In this document: piece after piece, positions 45,221-55,100 of the stretch
Position numbering within the stretch: position 1 is the first letter of the stretch
How the letters are laid out: every line of letters begins with the position of its first letter
The notes under the pieces: model-generated
Told to the model about the DNA's origin: nothing
Database searches by the model: none
The model's input: the letters and a program-made list of their open reading frames with translations, nothing else
Source of the DNA: Apiotrichum sp. Y4204
Taxonomy: Eukaryota > Basidiomycota > Tremellomycetes > Trichosporonales > Trichosporonaceae
DNA length: 64,000 nt
Direction of reading: 5' to 3'
NCBI GenBank assembly: GCA_025531455.1
Contig: JAMYHL010000093.1
Location: 62,001-126,000 of the forward strand
Made by a program: the position numbers and the translations under genes

Positions 45221-47186
45221 CTAGAAGATCCAGCTGAGCCAGCGCCCAATCTTGGATTTCCTCGAGTGCTTGTCTTCCGGCTCGGCGTCGTGGATGGTGT
45301 GGACGTCGGTCTCGAGGTCCATCTCGTCGAGCTTGACAAACTTTGTGCGCTTGATAAACTTCCACCCGAGGTACATGATGAGCATGATGGGCAGCTCAAT
45401 GTAGTAGCTGACAAAGTCGACGGCGCTGAATGTCGGGCTGAAGCAGCTCCAGCCCTGCACGAGGACGATGACGCAGTTGAGGATGACGGCAAGATACGGG
45501 CCGACGGGGTAAGTCCAGTTCTTGAAGGGCAGGAGGTGGGTCTTGCCCTGGCGCTCGACGGCGCGGCGGAAGCGGATCGATGCGAGGCAGATGGAGATCC
45601 AGCTGAGCTGGTTGGAAACACCGACGAGGCTGGGGTTAGCGGGGTTGGAGGGAGAGAAACTCGAGAGGGAGAAACTCGAGAGGAGACACTCGAACTCGAG
45701 AGCGGGAAACTCGAGAGGGGGAAACTCGAGAGGGGGAAACTCGAGAGGGGGAAACTCGAGAGGGAGAGATTCAAGAGGAGAAACTCACTTCTGAAGCCAT
45801 GACCACAGCTGGCCGGCGCCGATAAAGGACGAGCCGAAGCAGAGGCCTGCGACGAGACTCGTGGCAATGGTAGCGACCCATGGGACCCTTTGGGAGTTGA
45901 GGCGGGCGAACACGCGCGGCGCATGTCCCTCGACGCCGAGGGTGTAGAGGAGACGGACACCGGCGAAGAGCGCGTGGTTTCCGGCCGAGAGCACACTGGT
46001 GAGAATGACGGCGTTGATGACGCTTCCTGCGGCCTTTGCGCCCGTCATCTGGAAGACGATCGTGAACGGCGAAGTCGTCACCTTCTTGTTGCTCAGGTTC
46101 GGGTAGGTGTACGGGACGTTGAGGCCGATGAGGAGCACGCCGAGGATGTAGAAGAGGAGGATGCGCCAGAAGACGTTCTTCACGACGCGCGGCATTGTCT
46201 TGGTCGGGTTCTTCGTCTCGCCCGCCTGGGTGGTTAGTCATCAATTACGCTGGTGGACGTGTCCCGCGACTCACAGTAATGGCAATGGACTCGGTGCCGC
46301 CGTACGCAAAGGACGCGGTGACGAAGACGGACGCAAAGCCGCCGATGCCACCGACAAACGGCGCGTCGCCAATGTGCCAGTACTCGCCACCGATGTAGCG
46401 GCCCTCGGTGTTGGCGCCGCAGTTGACCGCGATGCCCATGATGATAAACACGAGGATGGCAATCACCTTGATGAGCGAGAGCCAGTACTCGAGCTCGCCG
46501 TACACGCGCACGGCGAGGAGGTTGACCGCGATGAGGACGACCCAGAAGATGAGGGAGAGCGCCCATCCGGGAAAGTGTGTCGTCCAGTACTCGAGAATGA
46601 GCTGCAGCGCCACGAGGTCGGCTGCCGTCGACACCGCGTCGTTGAACCAGTAGTTCCAGGTCTGCGGTGGGTTAGCTAGATTGTCCCCAAGATTGTGTGT
46701 GCCGTGAAATGCGTTCAACCTACCAGAGCAAAGCCGTATGCATCGTCGATGAAGCGTCTGTGGATGTTAGCCAGATGAACGGCCAACAACGCGTGAAAGC
46801 AAAACATTGACAATCCAAACTGCCACTCACCCAACAAAAGTGCAGAACGAACCCGCCACAGGAATAAATGACGACATTTCACCGAGGGCGAGCATGGTCA
46901 CATACACGATACACCCGACGATGGCGTACGCGATGAGCATGGATGCCGGCCCACCCGTTGCGAGCGACTTGCCGGTACCGAGAAAGAGACCTGTGCCGAT
47001 GGTTCCTCCGATGGCGATGAGATTGACCTGCCGTGCGGACAGCGTGCGGCGGAGCTTATCCTCTTGTATGCGGTGCGACTCTGCGAGAGGCGGCACGACG
47101 TCGGGCGAGTACTTCTCCTCGAGCGCGAGGCCCGAGCCGTCCGACAGCCCGTCCTTGCCGTCCTCCTTGTAGTGGTGGGACGCCAT
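45221..47186 (-). CDS. Amino-acid permease (yeast AAT family)
   Basis: Plasma-membrane proton/amino-acid symporter of the yeast amino-acid transporter family (APC superfamily). Exons are 47186-46831, 46757-46724, 46661-46275, 46225-45789 and 45629-45221, 540 residues, a normal length. The hydrophilic N-terminus is followed by LIAIGGTIGTGLFLGTGKSL, the hallmark of transmembrane segment 1 (about 55-75), LALGEMSSFIPVAGSFCTFV, and ASFAYGGTESIAITAGE with NPTKTMPRVVKNVFWRIL, typical of the family. About twelve hydrophobic segments are seen. The C-terminus is charged (DMDLETDVHTIHDAEPEDKH). The fourth intron is 159 nt, three times the usual length, and is filled by a 15-bp minisatellite. Exon 2 is just 34 nt. 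Substrate cannot be assigned. It starts about 840 bp from the tRNA-Glu gene. Confidence 0.94.
45652..45787. repeat. Minisatellite of about 15 bp inside a permease intron
   Basis: The unit gagggggaaactcga recurs about nine times with variants such as gagggagaaactcga and gagcgggaaactcga. The three best copies are perfect and adjacent (about 45718-45762). The array fills nearly all of the fourth intron (45788-45630), leaving donor and acceptor intact. Confidence 0.9.
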
Positions 47187-48023
47187 TGCGCGGATGAGGG
47201 TGAGTGTTAGTGGAGCTGTTGGGGGGCGATGTTCAGTCCGTCATCTCGCCCCATGCTGCCATTATATTGCATTCTTGCTGAGCCTTGTGACCCCTCGGCG
47301 AGGCTCCGTGGTGACCAAGCGAGGAAAAAAAATCAAAGCAGGCAGGCCGGCGGGCCCAGCATGCAAAGGCGGTCTTAGCGAGACGGAATGGGTCTCTGCT
47401 GCATTTTGTTGTGTCATATGTATTTGCTCTCTCCTCTTGCAAAAGGCATGGCAGCACGAGCAAAAGCTAAATATATGGCCGCTTTCGTCTTGGCTGATGT
47501 GAGCGATGTCGTGCTCGGAAAAAAAAAATGACAAAATGCAATCAATCCACTCCTGGAATTCGAGCTACCGAGCATCATCCCCCCGCTGCGCGCTGCACGC
47601 GACTCTGTGAGCGGCAAGAGCGGCGCGTGCACAATCCACCAGACATGACTCACCCCGCACCACTTTTTGGTCCCTGGGGGCCGATGGCGTGCCGTGTAAG
47701 GGAACGGCCTGCTGGACACGTGAAGATCGACAGCGGCTTGGCAATGACCAGAATTTTCAGGCACGGGTTAGTGGCCTAGATGAGCGCTTCCATTTTGCCA
47801 GTGTTTAATCGTTGAGCATCCATCCATCATGCATATCCACTGATTGTACTTTCCAAGTGGTGTTCTCCTCAACGCAACCCATATCGAGCTCCGTCTCATC
47901 AGACGTTACTACTTACGCCCTACTTACATGCAACACTAAGCTTGCCAGACGACGTCGCCCGCCACCTCAACGCAAGCAACCACAGATCTGCAGCGATCGA
48001 CGCCGCCAACGCCAACAACATCC
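47187..48023. other. Permease promoter region
   Basis: No gene is supported. The first 200 bp upstream of the permease ATG are its likely leader. Poly-A runs occur at 47325-47333 and 47519-47529 on the plus strand. ORFs at 47233-47534 and 47414-47764 have no signatures. Confidence 0.45.
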
Positions 48024-48127
48024 TCTTCGCTAGTATATCGGTTAGTATAATCGCCTCTCAGTCGAGAGAGCCTTCCAACAGGAAGAGCGCACCGCGATAG
48101 AGCAGGGTTCGACTCCCTGGCGGAGAA
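48024..48127 (+). tRNA. tRNA-Glu (CTC) with a 32-nt intron
   Basis: The acceptor stem TCTTCGC (48024-48030) pairs with GCGGAGA (48120-48126), with one T-G wobble; the discriminator base is A at 48127. The D arm starts TA GTAT. Anticodon stem ATCGC (48050-48054) pairs with GCGAT (48094-48098), and the loop is CTCTCA plus C at 48093, so the anticodon is CTC (48057-48059) with T at position 33. A canonical intron follows position 37 (48061-48092). The T arm is CAGGG TTCGACT CCCTG (48103-48119). The intron contains gag next to its start, complementary to the anticodon, as is common for eukaryotic tRNA introns. Glu-CTC identity rests on the anticodon and loop. Confidence 0.92.
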
Positions 48128-49042
48128 GAGGGCCATCGCAAGATGGCCGCATCCTTTTATGTCCCTGGCGTTGAGGCTTGGGGACGCGGGGACGGGGGGA
48201 CGCGGGGGGCCGCCGGAACGCAAGGTCTTCGTCGCAAAGCCTGCAATTCGGGAGTTCAAGACAACGAGATAACTTTGCCTACTCTTGCGAGAGAGGGCTC
48301 TCCGAGTTCGGTATTACGACGATCGCGCGGTCGAGGCTTTCACCAACAGAGGCTGCAGTGGTGGAGCAGCTCGGAAGCCACAGTGTTCGAGCCAAAGTTG
48401 TGTGTCTCAAACATTGTCCCCACCTCTCCACTACTCAGCGGGTCCGAGTAGTTGGAGTCTTAACGTCCTCAAGCCTCTCTTCTCGCAAGGTCCACTCCAG
48501 GCCTAGCCACAGGTAAATCAGGCAGAATTGTGGAAGCAGTGCCACACTTTGCAGTGCCATTGCGGACGCCGACGCGACTGTCGCGGACCCACTCCTATCA
48601 CCGACCCACACCGACGAGAACGTCACCTGTGCTGAACGCCGACAGGAGTGGGAGAATCAAGACATCGAGCAGAGATACACACGCCAGCGAACGCTTACCC
48701 CACTCCCCATTTCCCATGGCTGAAAGCCGCACCGCCTTCGCATACCTCGGCCCGCCGTTGACCGTCCGGCTCCGAGCGGGTGCCGCTAGCCTCGGCGGCC
48801 CCGGCGGATAGTATCCTACACATGGCACGACTATGGCAGCCGGCAGCCTGGCCAGCTGGCGTAGGATCTCATGGCCAGAACATGCAAGCGGTGCACGCAC
48901 TGACGACTGACCCTGCGCGCCGCGCTTCGGTCTCGGCGTGGCAGTACGCTTGCGCCGATACACCGCTACCTACATTGGGCAACACAACTTCTCTTACGAA
49001 TGGAGTATCTGGAGAAATCAGCGCCTCATAAGTAAGAGCTAG
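48128..49042. other. Intergenic region downstream of tRNA-Glu
   Basis: No T-run terminator beyond short ones is clear just after the tRNA. The rest has only short ORFs in overlapping frames (for example 48598-48963 on the minus strand) with no signature. A G-run patch occurs at 48178-48216. Confidence 0.45.
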
Positions 49043-49448
49043 TCACTCGTCGTCCTCTATCACATTCCCAGCCCGCCCACTCCCGACATGACCATGGGAT
49101 TTGGCCTTTGGCTCCTGGCACGCGAGACGGACCCCGGCCTCCCGCCCCCGCGGGCACGGGACGCGGGCGCGCCGCTGTGCTGCTTCTCCCTCGCGCGGTG
49201 GGGGTGGAGGTGGCGCCGTCGGCGGGGTGACGAGGAAGCTGTCGTCGAGGGCGGAGCGGGTGGCGATGGCGAGGAACCTGTTCCCCGAGCGCGGGCGTAC
49301 GGGGATTTGGGGAGGGCGGCGCGCCGCCGCCGGCACGACGACGGGATTGCGCTCCTCGATCCGGAGAGTGTCGAGTGGGGTGCGCGGGGCGGGGTGTTTG
49401 GCGCGATTGTCGACTGGTGGTATGGTCTGTGGACGCGGATCAGGCTGT
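49043..49448 (-). CDS. Doubtful short coding region, hypothetical
   Basis: A minus-strand frame from about 49448 (after an acceptor cctacag) to the stop at 49043 reads with a strong C-ending codon bias like that of real genes here, for example RSGNRFLAIATRSALDDSFL. It ends ...NVIEDDE. No start exon could be placed with confidence; an ATG at 49597 lies in another frame. A plus-strand ORF (49088-49450) overlaps it entirely. No family is recognised. This may be a small real gene with a missed first exon or just a biased shadow. Confidence 0.28.
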
Positions 49449-49780
49449 AGGCGACTGAATTGGTGAGTGTCGGCGGTGGACGAGGTGCTGACGACGTCAG
49501 TTGTACGGTTGCGACAAGGAGATCCTGTAGATGAATCAAAGAAACGCGGATTAGAACAAGCCAGGAAAGAAACACAGGGGATAAGAAGTGATGTGTCATG
49601 AACAAAGTGAACCTCCTCGGAAGAGCGGTAGTCGCAAATACGGGCTCCATCATTGTCCTATCGACATTACCTACGTACGTACAGAATGTCCTAAAAGTCC
49701 ATCTCGGCTCAAGAGTCCATGGCGTCGACGGCTCCCCAACATCAGGCAGAGAGGATCATCTCTCTTCTGTCTCGTTGCGC

Positions 49781-50468
49781 TCACGTCGTCGTCGTCCACC
49801 TCTGATTGGGGTTGCCCTCCGCGCACTGCCAGATCTGGATCTTGTTGCCGTCGCACTTGACGCCATCCTCGTTATCGATGCAGAATGCGCCTGGCGTCAG
49901 CTGGGGTGGCATGGAGGCGGAATACTCCGGAAAAAAGAAGAGCCCCCCCCCTCGAGCCAGATGAATGATTCCAAGTTCCCCACGTACCGTTGGGCGTCAC
50001 GCGCATGAATCCGATCGTCGAGCCATCGTACCACCACTTTGTCGGCGCGCCCGAATCGTACGGCGACGGCCAGCTGGTGGAGGGGCACGCGACGAGCACG
50101 GCCGCGTCCCCGTTGACAGGCGCAAACGCGCCGCCATCTGGAGGAATCAGCACCATTTTCAGAATTCAGCACCCACGCTGGCCGGCCGAGAGACACAGCT
50201 CCGTGTCCCATACCTGCACGTATCCGCCCATGTTGACGGCCGTCGCCCACCACCCGTTCGGCTTTGACGCGTCGCACGTGTGCCTGTGGTCAGGAAAGAA
50301 AAGCTTTACGACTCACAGGACGACGGGGGAGCCAGCCGCGATCGGGCCGTTGACCCAGAGACATTTTGAGTTGTCGCCGTTGGGGTGGAACATGGCCTTG
50401 AAGGCGTAGGGGGGCACAAAGGCCGCGCTGGCGGCAGCCGCGAGGACGAGCAGAGTGAGGGGGAGCAT
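49781..50468 (-). CDS. Secreted ricin-B-type beta-trefoil lectin-like protein
   Basis: Small secreted carbohydrate-binding-type protein; the beta-trefoil module is a sugar-binding fold and not a toxin by itself. Exons are 50468-50317, 50283-50177, 50137-49988 and 49890-49781, 172 residues. A signal peptide is evident (MLPLTLLVLAAAASA, cleavage likely before FVPP). The third trefoil repeat is clearest: AFCIDNEDGVKCDGNKIQIW followed by QCAEGNPNQRW, the classic QxW-type end. The middle has GGYVQVWDTELCLSAGQ and paired cysteines (CPSTSWPSPYDS). The intron 2 donor (gtgggt at 50176) was chosen because other donors break the frame. Only one of the three QxW repeats is canonical, so binding activity is uncertain. 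The next secreted gene lies 13 kb further on. Confidence 0.85.
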
Positions 50469-51131
50469 TGCCCGATTGATTGCGAGGGTGAGCGTTGAGT
50501 GAAGAGTAAGTGAGGGACTGATGATTCTCTCTGGGACATATATGTATTCCACCAGGCTGCAGGCTGCGCAACAGACCAGTTTGGCCACCCGGTCATGGGC
50601 GCGCAGCGCGCTGCCCGCTCGCCGATCTTGTCCACGCCTTCCCTGGAGCAGCAGACGCCGACCGTAGTCGAGTCACCCGCGATCAGCTGCCGATCAGCTG
50701 ATGCTTCTTTTGCTGCTTCCTTCTCGAGAAGCAATCAGCGGGATAAGTCATGAATGAGGGATAAGAAGCGGGAAGCACAGAGCGGGTCGGGGTGCGGATG
50801 AAGGGGTCGGCTCCGACGCGCCTTCCGATGGAATGCTGGGTGTCGAGCTGCCTTTTGTAGGTCACTTGTGCATTCTGTGATCAAGGAATGTACGTATGTT
50901 GAACACATAACGATGACGTTCTCCTCGAACATGCACCCGTTGGGTTTCGTGCAGAAATAGCCCCTGGGCCGGAACTCTGCTCGGACAAGCCGGTTCGCGG
51001 TTAAACTACTGCGCGTTGGCTCTGATCGCTGGAACAGTGGACGGGGCGGTGATGTGATATGGACAATGCATCGTGCTTATATACAAGGAGGGGGTGGCAA
51101 CAGGCGGAGTATGTCAAAGAGAAGCCTATGT
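50469..51131. other. Intergenic region with CSF1-like 3' repeat copy 1
   Basis: Promoter of the lectin-like gene and the 3' flank of the orphan gene. The segment 51054-51140 is one copy of the imperfect direct repeat described separately. No gene is supported. Confidence 0.5.
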
Positions 51132-51140
51132 TCAAGAATA
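51054..51140. repeat. Direct repeat copy 1, at the 3' end of the orphan gene
   Basis: An imperfect copy of 52023-52110. Shared words include gtgatat/gtggatat, atgca...gtgctt, tacaag.aggggg.. gcaac, aaagag and ctatgt.caaga. Most positions match by eye, in the same orientation, about 970 bp apart. Confidence 0.8.
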
Positions 51141-51724
51141 AGGGGGGCTGGGGGGTGCGCCGGCCAGCTCCGCGCGGAGCGCATCCGCTTCCCTGCGAAG
51201 CCTGACGGCATCTTCGGCGCACCGGGCAGCCAAGGCCTTCTCGACGCGGCTCCGTTGCGCGGCTTCTCTGGCGCGGTCCTGGAGATCGTCGATTTCTTGC
51301 TGCGCGGCTGCTCTAGCGCGGCCCGAGAGATTGTCGATTTCTTGCTGCAGCCTCGCCACCTTCTCCAGGCACTTGAGCTGCTCCGTGACTTCTGTTGCCG
51401 CACGCACATGAGACTCATCCGCCAGTTGTATGGAGTCGGCGGTCGTTTTATCGAGACAAGCGATGTCCCCCTCCTTTTTCGCAAGCGCCTCGGGAGTCCT
51501 GTTTGGTCAGAGTCTGGAAAACGGTGCGTCACTCACATTGGTTCGCCGGCCCAGAGCTCATGCACCTCCCGCTCCACACTCCAGACACCCTCCTTCGGGA
51601 TAAATCGATAGGCCGCCTCGAGCACGGTCTCTTCGGCGGGGCATTCCCTCCCCATGCGGGCGCACCAGGCGCAGGAGCGAACTGTGCCGTTGGGGCCGAC
51701 AACGTACAAGTCGAATCCGGCCAT
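51132..51724 (-). CDS. Orphan protein: CxxC-type cysteine motif and coiled coil
   Basis: Unrecognised gene. Exons are 51724-51537 and 51498-51132 with a 38-nt intron (gtgagt...aacag), 184 residues. The N-terminal part is FDLYVVGPNGTVRSCAWCAR then MGRECPAEETVLEAAYRFIP, so three cysteines (C-x2-C-x6-C spacing) recall half of a zinc-binding motif; a fourth ligand is not obvious. Residues about 75-175 form a charged heptad-like helix (KCLEKVARLQQEIDNLSGRA, AQQEIDDLQDRAREAAQRSR, VRLRREADALRAELAGA), a likely coiled coil for dimerisation. The Cys-motif plus coiled-coil order recalls fungal Zn2Cys6 regulators, but the six-cysteine pattern is absent, so I do not assign that function. Its end lies within a repeat shared with the CSF1 3' flank. 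Its own start ATG is the first in frame. Confidence 0.6.
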
Positions 51725-52128
51725 GTTGAAGGGATTTTGCTGGCAAGTCGTGCACAGCGGACCGCGGCTTGTAACCAGTAAGTTGCAGTCGCCAATGTGT
51801 ACCTACACCCTCGCTCCCTCCGGAGGCACTGTTGGGTTGGTGTCCATGATCTTTTTTTTCTTGATGAAGTGGCGAAGTGGACAGATCAAAACATCAGAGA
51901 CAACAACTTTTAAGGAGCTGTGTGAGCTCGCGGGTGGCCTGTTGGGGTGTTGACTCGACTTTTTTTTTCCCCAAATGGATACTGCACGGACCTCCATTTA
52001 CCAGGGTCGACGCTGCGGATCTGTGGATATGGGCAGTGCATAGTGCTTGATACAAGTAGGGGGTAGCAACATGCGGGGTATAACAAAGAGATGTCTATGT
52101 ACAAGAAAAAGAAGTGGCAGCTGCTCGC
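51725..52128. other. Spacer between CSF1 and the orphan gene
   Basis: Holds the CSF1 3' flank, including repeat copy 2, and the promoter of the orphan gene. Poly-T runs occur at 51851-51858 and 51960-51968. No gene is supported. Confidence 0.5.
52023..52110. repeat. Direct repeat copy 2, just 3' of CSF1
   Basis: Matches copy 1 at 51054-51140 in the same orientation. It begins about 20 bp after the CSF1 stop at 52129 (minus strand), so it would be transcribed in the CSF1 3' UTR. Confidence 0.8.
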
Positions 52129-55100
52129 TCATTCCTCCTCAATGGCGACATCAGGCATTTGGCGCTCGTAGAGCTTGAGTAGAAGGTCCATTGCGTCCTC
52201 GAGGGGAAGGGTGACGAAGCGGTGTGACCAGGTAGGGAGGTTGCCGACAGAGTTGCGGATCTTGGGGATGAGCATGGCCGCGTCGCCGGTCGTCTCTCCC
52301 AGGGCACGCAGGCGTGGAATAGGATTGTTCCATGGGCCTGTGCCACGCCGATTGTAGGTAAGAACCTTCATCTGCTGATCGGGTTCAGCGGGCTCTGGCA
52401 CATTCTTTCTCCGTGCAGTAATGATGCCACGCCGGCGGGCTCGCTTGAGAGCTTGCTCGTCGATGCCACTCATGCACTTCTTGAAGGATTTGTAGGCCGA
52501 ATCGAAGAAGTTGGGAAGGATCATGAGATCACCGTTTGTCTCGCCCCACACAAGGTCAAAGTCGTAGTCCAGCCTTGGTGGTTCGTTGAGCTCTGTAGAC
52601 TTCATGGTGAGGGTCATGCTCGGCAAGACAACGACATCGCGGTGACCGCTCTTCACGGCAGCGGTTATGAGATCCACAGGGGACATGTCGTGCTGCTCCT
52701 TCTCGAGCTTGGTCGCGCGGCGACCATCGCTGGTCTGCCACTCGACGAACGCAACATGTAGTAGAAGATCGCGCAGGGGAAGACCAGACGGCCGTTCCTC
52801 GCGACGAGTGAGGTCTGCCTTGACTTTGCCCACGTAGAAACGATAGAACTCGGCCGTGGTACCGTCCTCGTAGTCGTCTGCAAAGATGCCAATGTCCAGG
52901 CCCACAATCTCGAAACTCATTGTCTGAGCCGTCTTGATATGGTCCTTGGACGGCATTGGTCCAGTGGTCGTTTGCGCCGAGGGCAGCACAACAGTGGTCG
53001 ACGTAGCACTCTCGTTCCGCCTTCGGCTATCCTTGAACGTTTTGGAGCGGTGCGTGGCAATCTTGGTCTGGGACTCGACCAGGTCGAAGATGGAGTAGAA
53101 GTTGCCAAGAAGACGCGGGATGGCCGGCAGACGTAATACACCACTAAACTTGCCTGCCTTGACGAAAAAGTCGAGCGCCACCTGAGCCGTAGGGTCGTGG
53201 GCTGCATATTCGTGCCAGTTGTCCTTGAGAGTCACCGTAGTGGGTTCAAGGTGGAACCGGACGATATTCATGTTGTTGATGAACATCTTACCCTGGAGGT
53301 CGCCTCCTTCGATCGAGAGGGAGAGTACTGTCGGGTCCGTTGCGTCGGTTGCGCGTGATGACCGGCGAACCGTCTTAAACTTGAGGTTGTCCGAGGTGAT
53401 GTTGCCCGAAATGTCGCCCTCGGCGGTGATTTGCGTACGCGTAATAGTTGCCTCAATCTCAGCCTTCTCGCCGTCCGATACGGTGCGGAAGACGATGGGC
53501 GCCAATTGGAGGCGAGCCTGAGTGACCGAGACATTGGCGTCAAAGTCCACGCTTCGCAGCCGCACAAGGATTGCAACGCCAAGCTTGTCAGTCTGCTTAG
53601 TCGATGCAGGTGGCGAGGTCACAATCGCTGGAGCGGAAGCTGTAGCGCCGTCCGAGTCGGCCAGGAGGGCGCCAATCTTGGGTGCGTTGTCAACCCAAAC
53701 AGACATGAAGATGAGCCAGGCACTGAATGCTTCCAACCGGAACTGGACCGAAACCTGGGTGTCAAGGACGACAGACAGACCACGCTGGTTGCGCTCGCTC
53801 GTGCACAGGGTGACGGAAAAGGCCAGATCCTTGGCACCCGCGGTGATACAACCACGGTTGGCTTCGGCGAACTCGTGGGAGAGATAGGCCGTGACACCCG
53901 AAACTGAACCGGCCATACTGGTGGTGTCCTTTCCGCCCAACAAGGTCGATACAGAAAATCCGCCACTCTCCCATTTGAGATCGACGTAGGCGTTCGAGTC
54001 GGGGGCACAGGAAAGGCGGAGCTCGGAGCGATCGATGCGAAGGGTAATCCGAATGCGGAGCTTGCCAGTGGGGGCCTCGGCGATGCGTTCCACGGCGCGC
54101 TCAGTGAACATGGAGACCTTTTCGGATTCGAGGGTCTTTGTGGGAACTCGAGGTGACACATTGGGCGATACGCTCTGGGTGATAAACGGAGATGGAGGTT
54201 CCGCGCGGCTCTTTTTCGCCCTTGTCTCAATGCGGTTCATGATATCCACAAAGAACGGAAGGACTGTGGGATGGAGCGTGTTCTGGCTCTCGTGGACGGC
54301 CATGTTGAACAAAAGGGTGCTGGCGTGGTTGTCGGCGGGCGGAGAACCACTGTAGTCCATCCAGACGGACACGGTGGGCAGAACAATGTTGTCGTGGCGG
54401 GGGCGACTCTTTGCAGACTTGTTGTGCTCCCCGACACCCGGCTGGTGAGAGTGCGCATGGTGTCCCGGGCGATGAAGTTCCACCTTTCCGCTGTTAAAGC
54501 GGAACGACATGCGAACCATCAGCTGCTTTCCAGGAGCAGCAGACGTTGAGGTGTCGTATTTAGCCGTCATGGAATCCGTTGGCTCGTCGCTCTTCTTCCA
54601 TTCCGCAAGGTACTGGCGTTCTAGGACTGAGAGCTGCGCCTTACCCTCATCGTACATTTCGGTGAGGCGGGCAACGCTGTCGGCAATGCTCGGCGTCAGG
54701 GAGAGCTTGAAGTCGGTAGCAGCGCAATGGGCGTTTACACTCCAGGTCTCCTTGTTGGAAATCAATTGCGCCTCGCTGTCAATGACTGGCAGTACCATCG
54801 AGTTGGTAGCGTGGTGGTGATGGCTGCTGCTGTTGAAATGTTCCGCATTGGAAGGGTCGAACTTTTCAACAAACTGCAGATAGGTGCTTTGCACCACGAA
54901 ACGTGCCGTCTCGTTGCGACTGGTGATGAGGCGCAATTCTCGGATGGAGTAGAGCAAGGCCGGCCCAGCAGTGTTCCTCCTAACATCGATTGTGGACCGA
55001 GGGTTCAGTGGGAATGCCACACCGAAACCCTTGATCTCAAATGTGATGAGGCGTGCTGCGAACCATGTCTCAATGGCCTCCACGCCGTTGATGTCGGTGA

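Noticed and set aside
44929..45996. 355-codon Ser-rich minus-strand ORF
   Set aside because: It runs through the permease intron minisatellite and the foldback in a frame other than the permease frame; its Ser-rich sequence comes from the repeat.
49088..49450. Plus-strand ORF ending in a hydrophobic WWYGLW stretch
   Set aside because: The opposite strand shows stronger C-ending codon bias over the same DNA; neither is firm, so only the minus-strand reading was listed, at low confidence.
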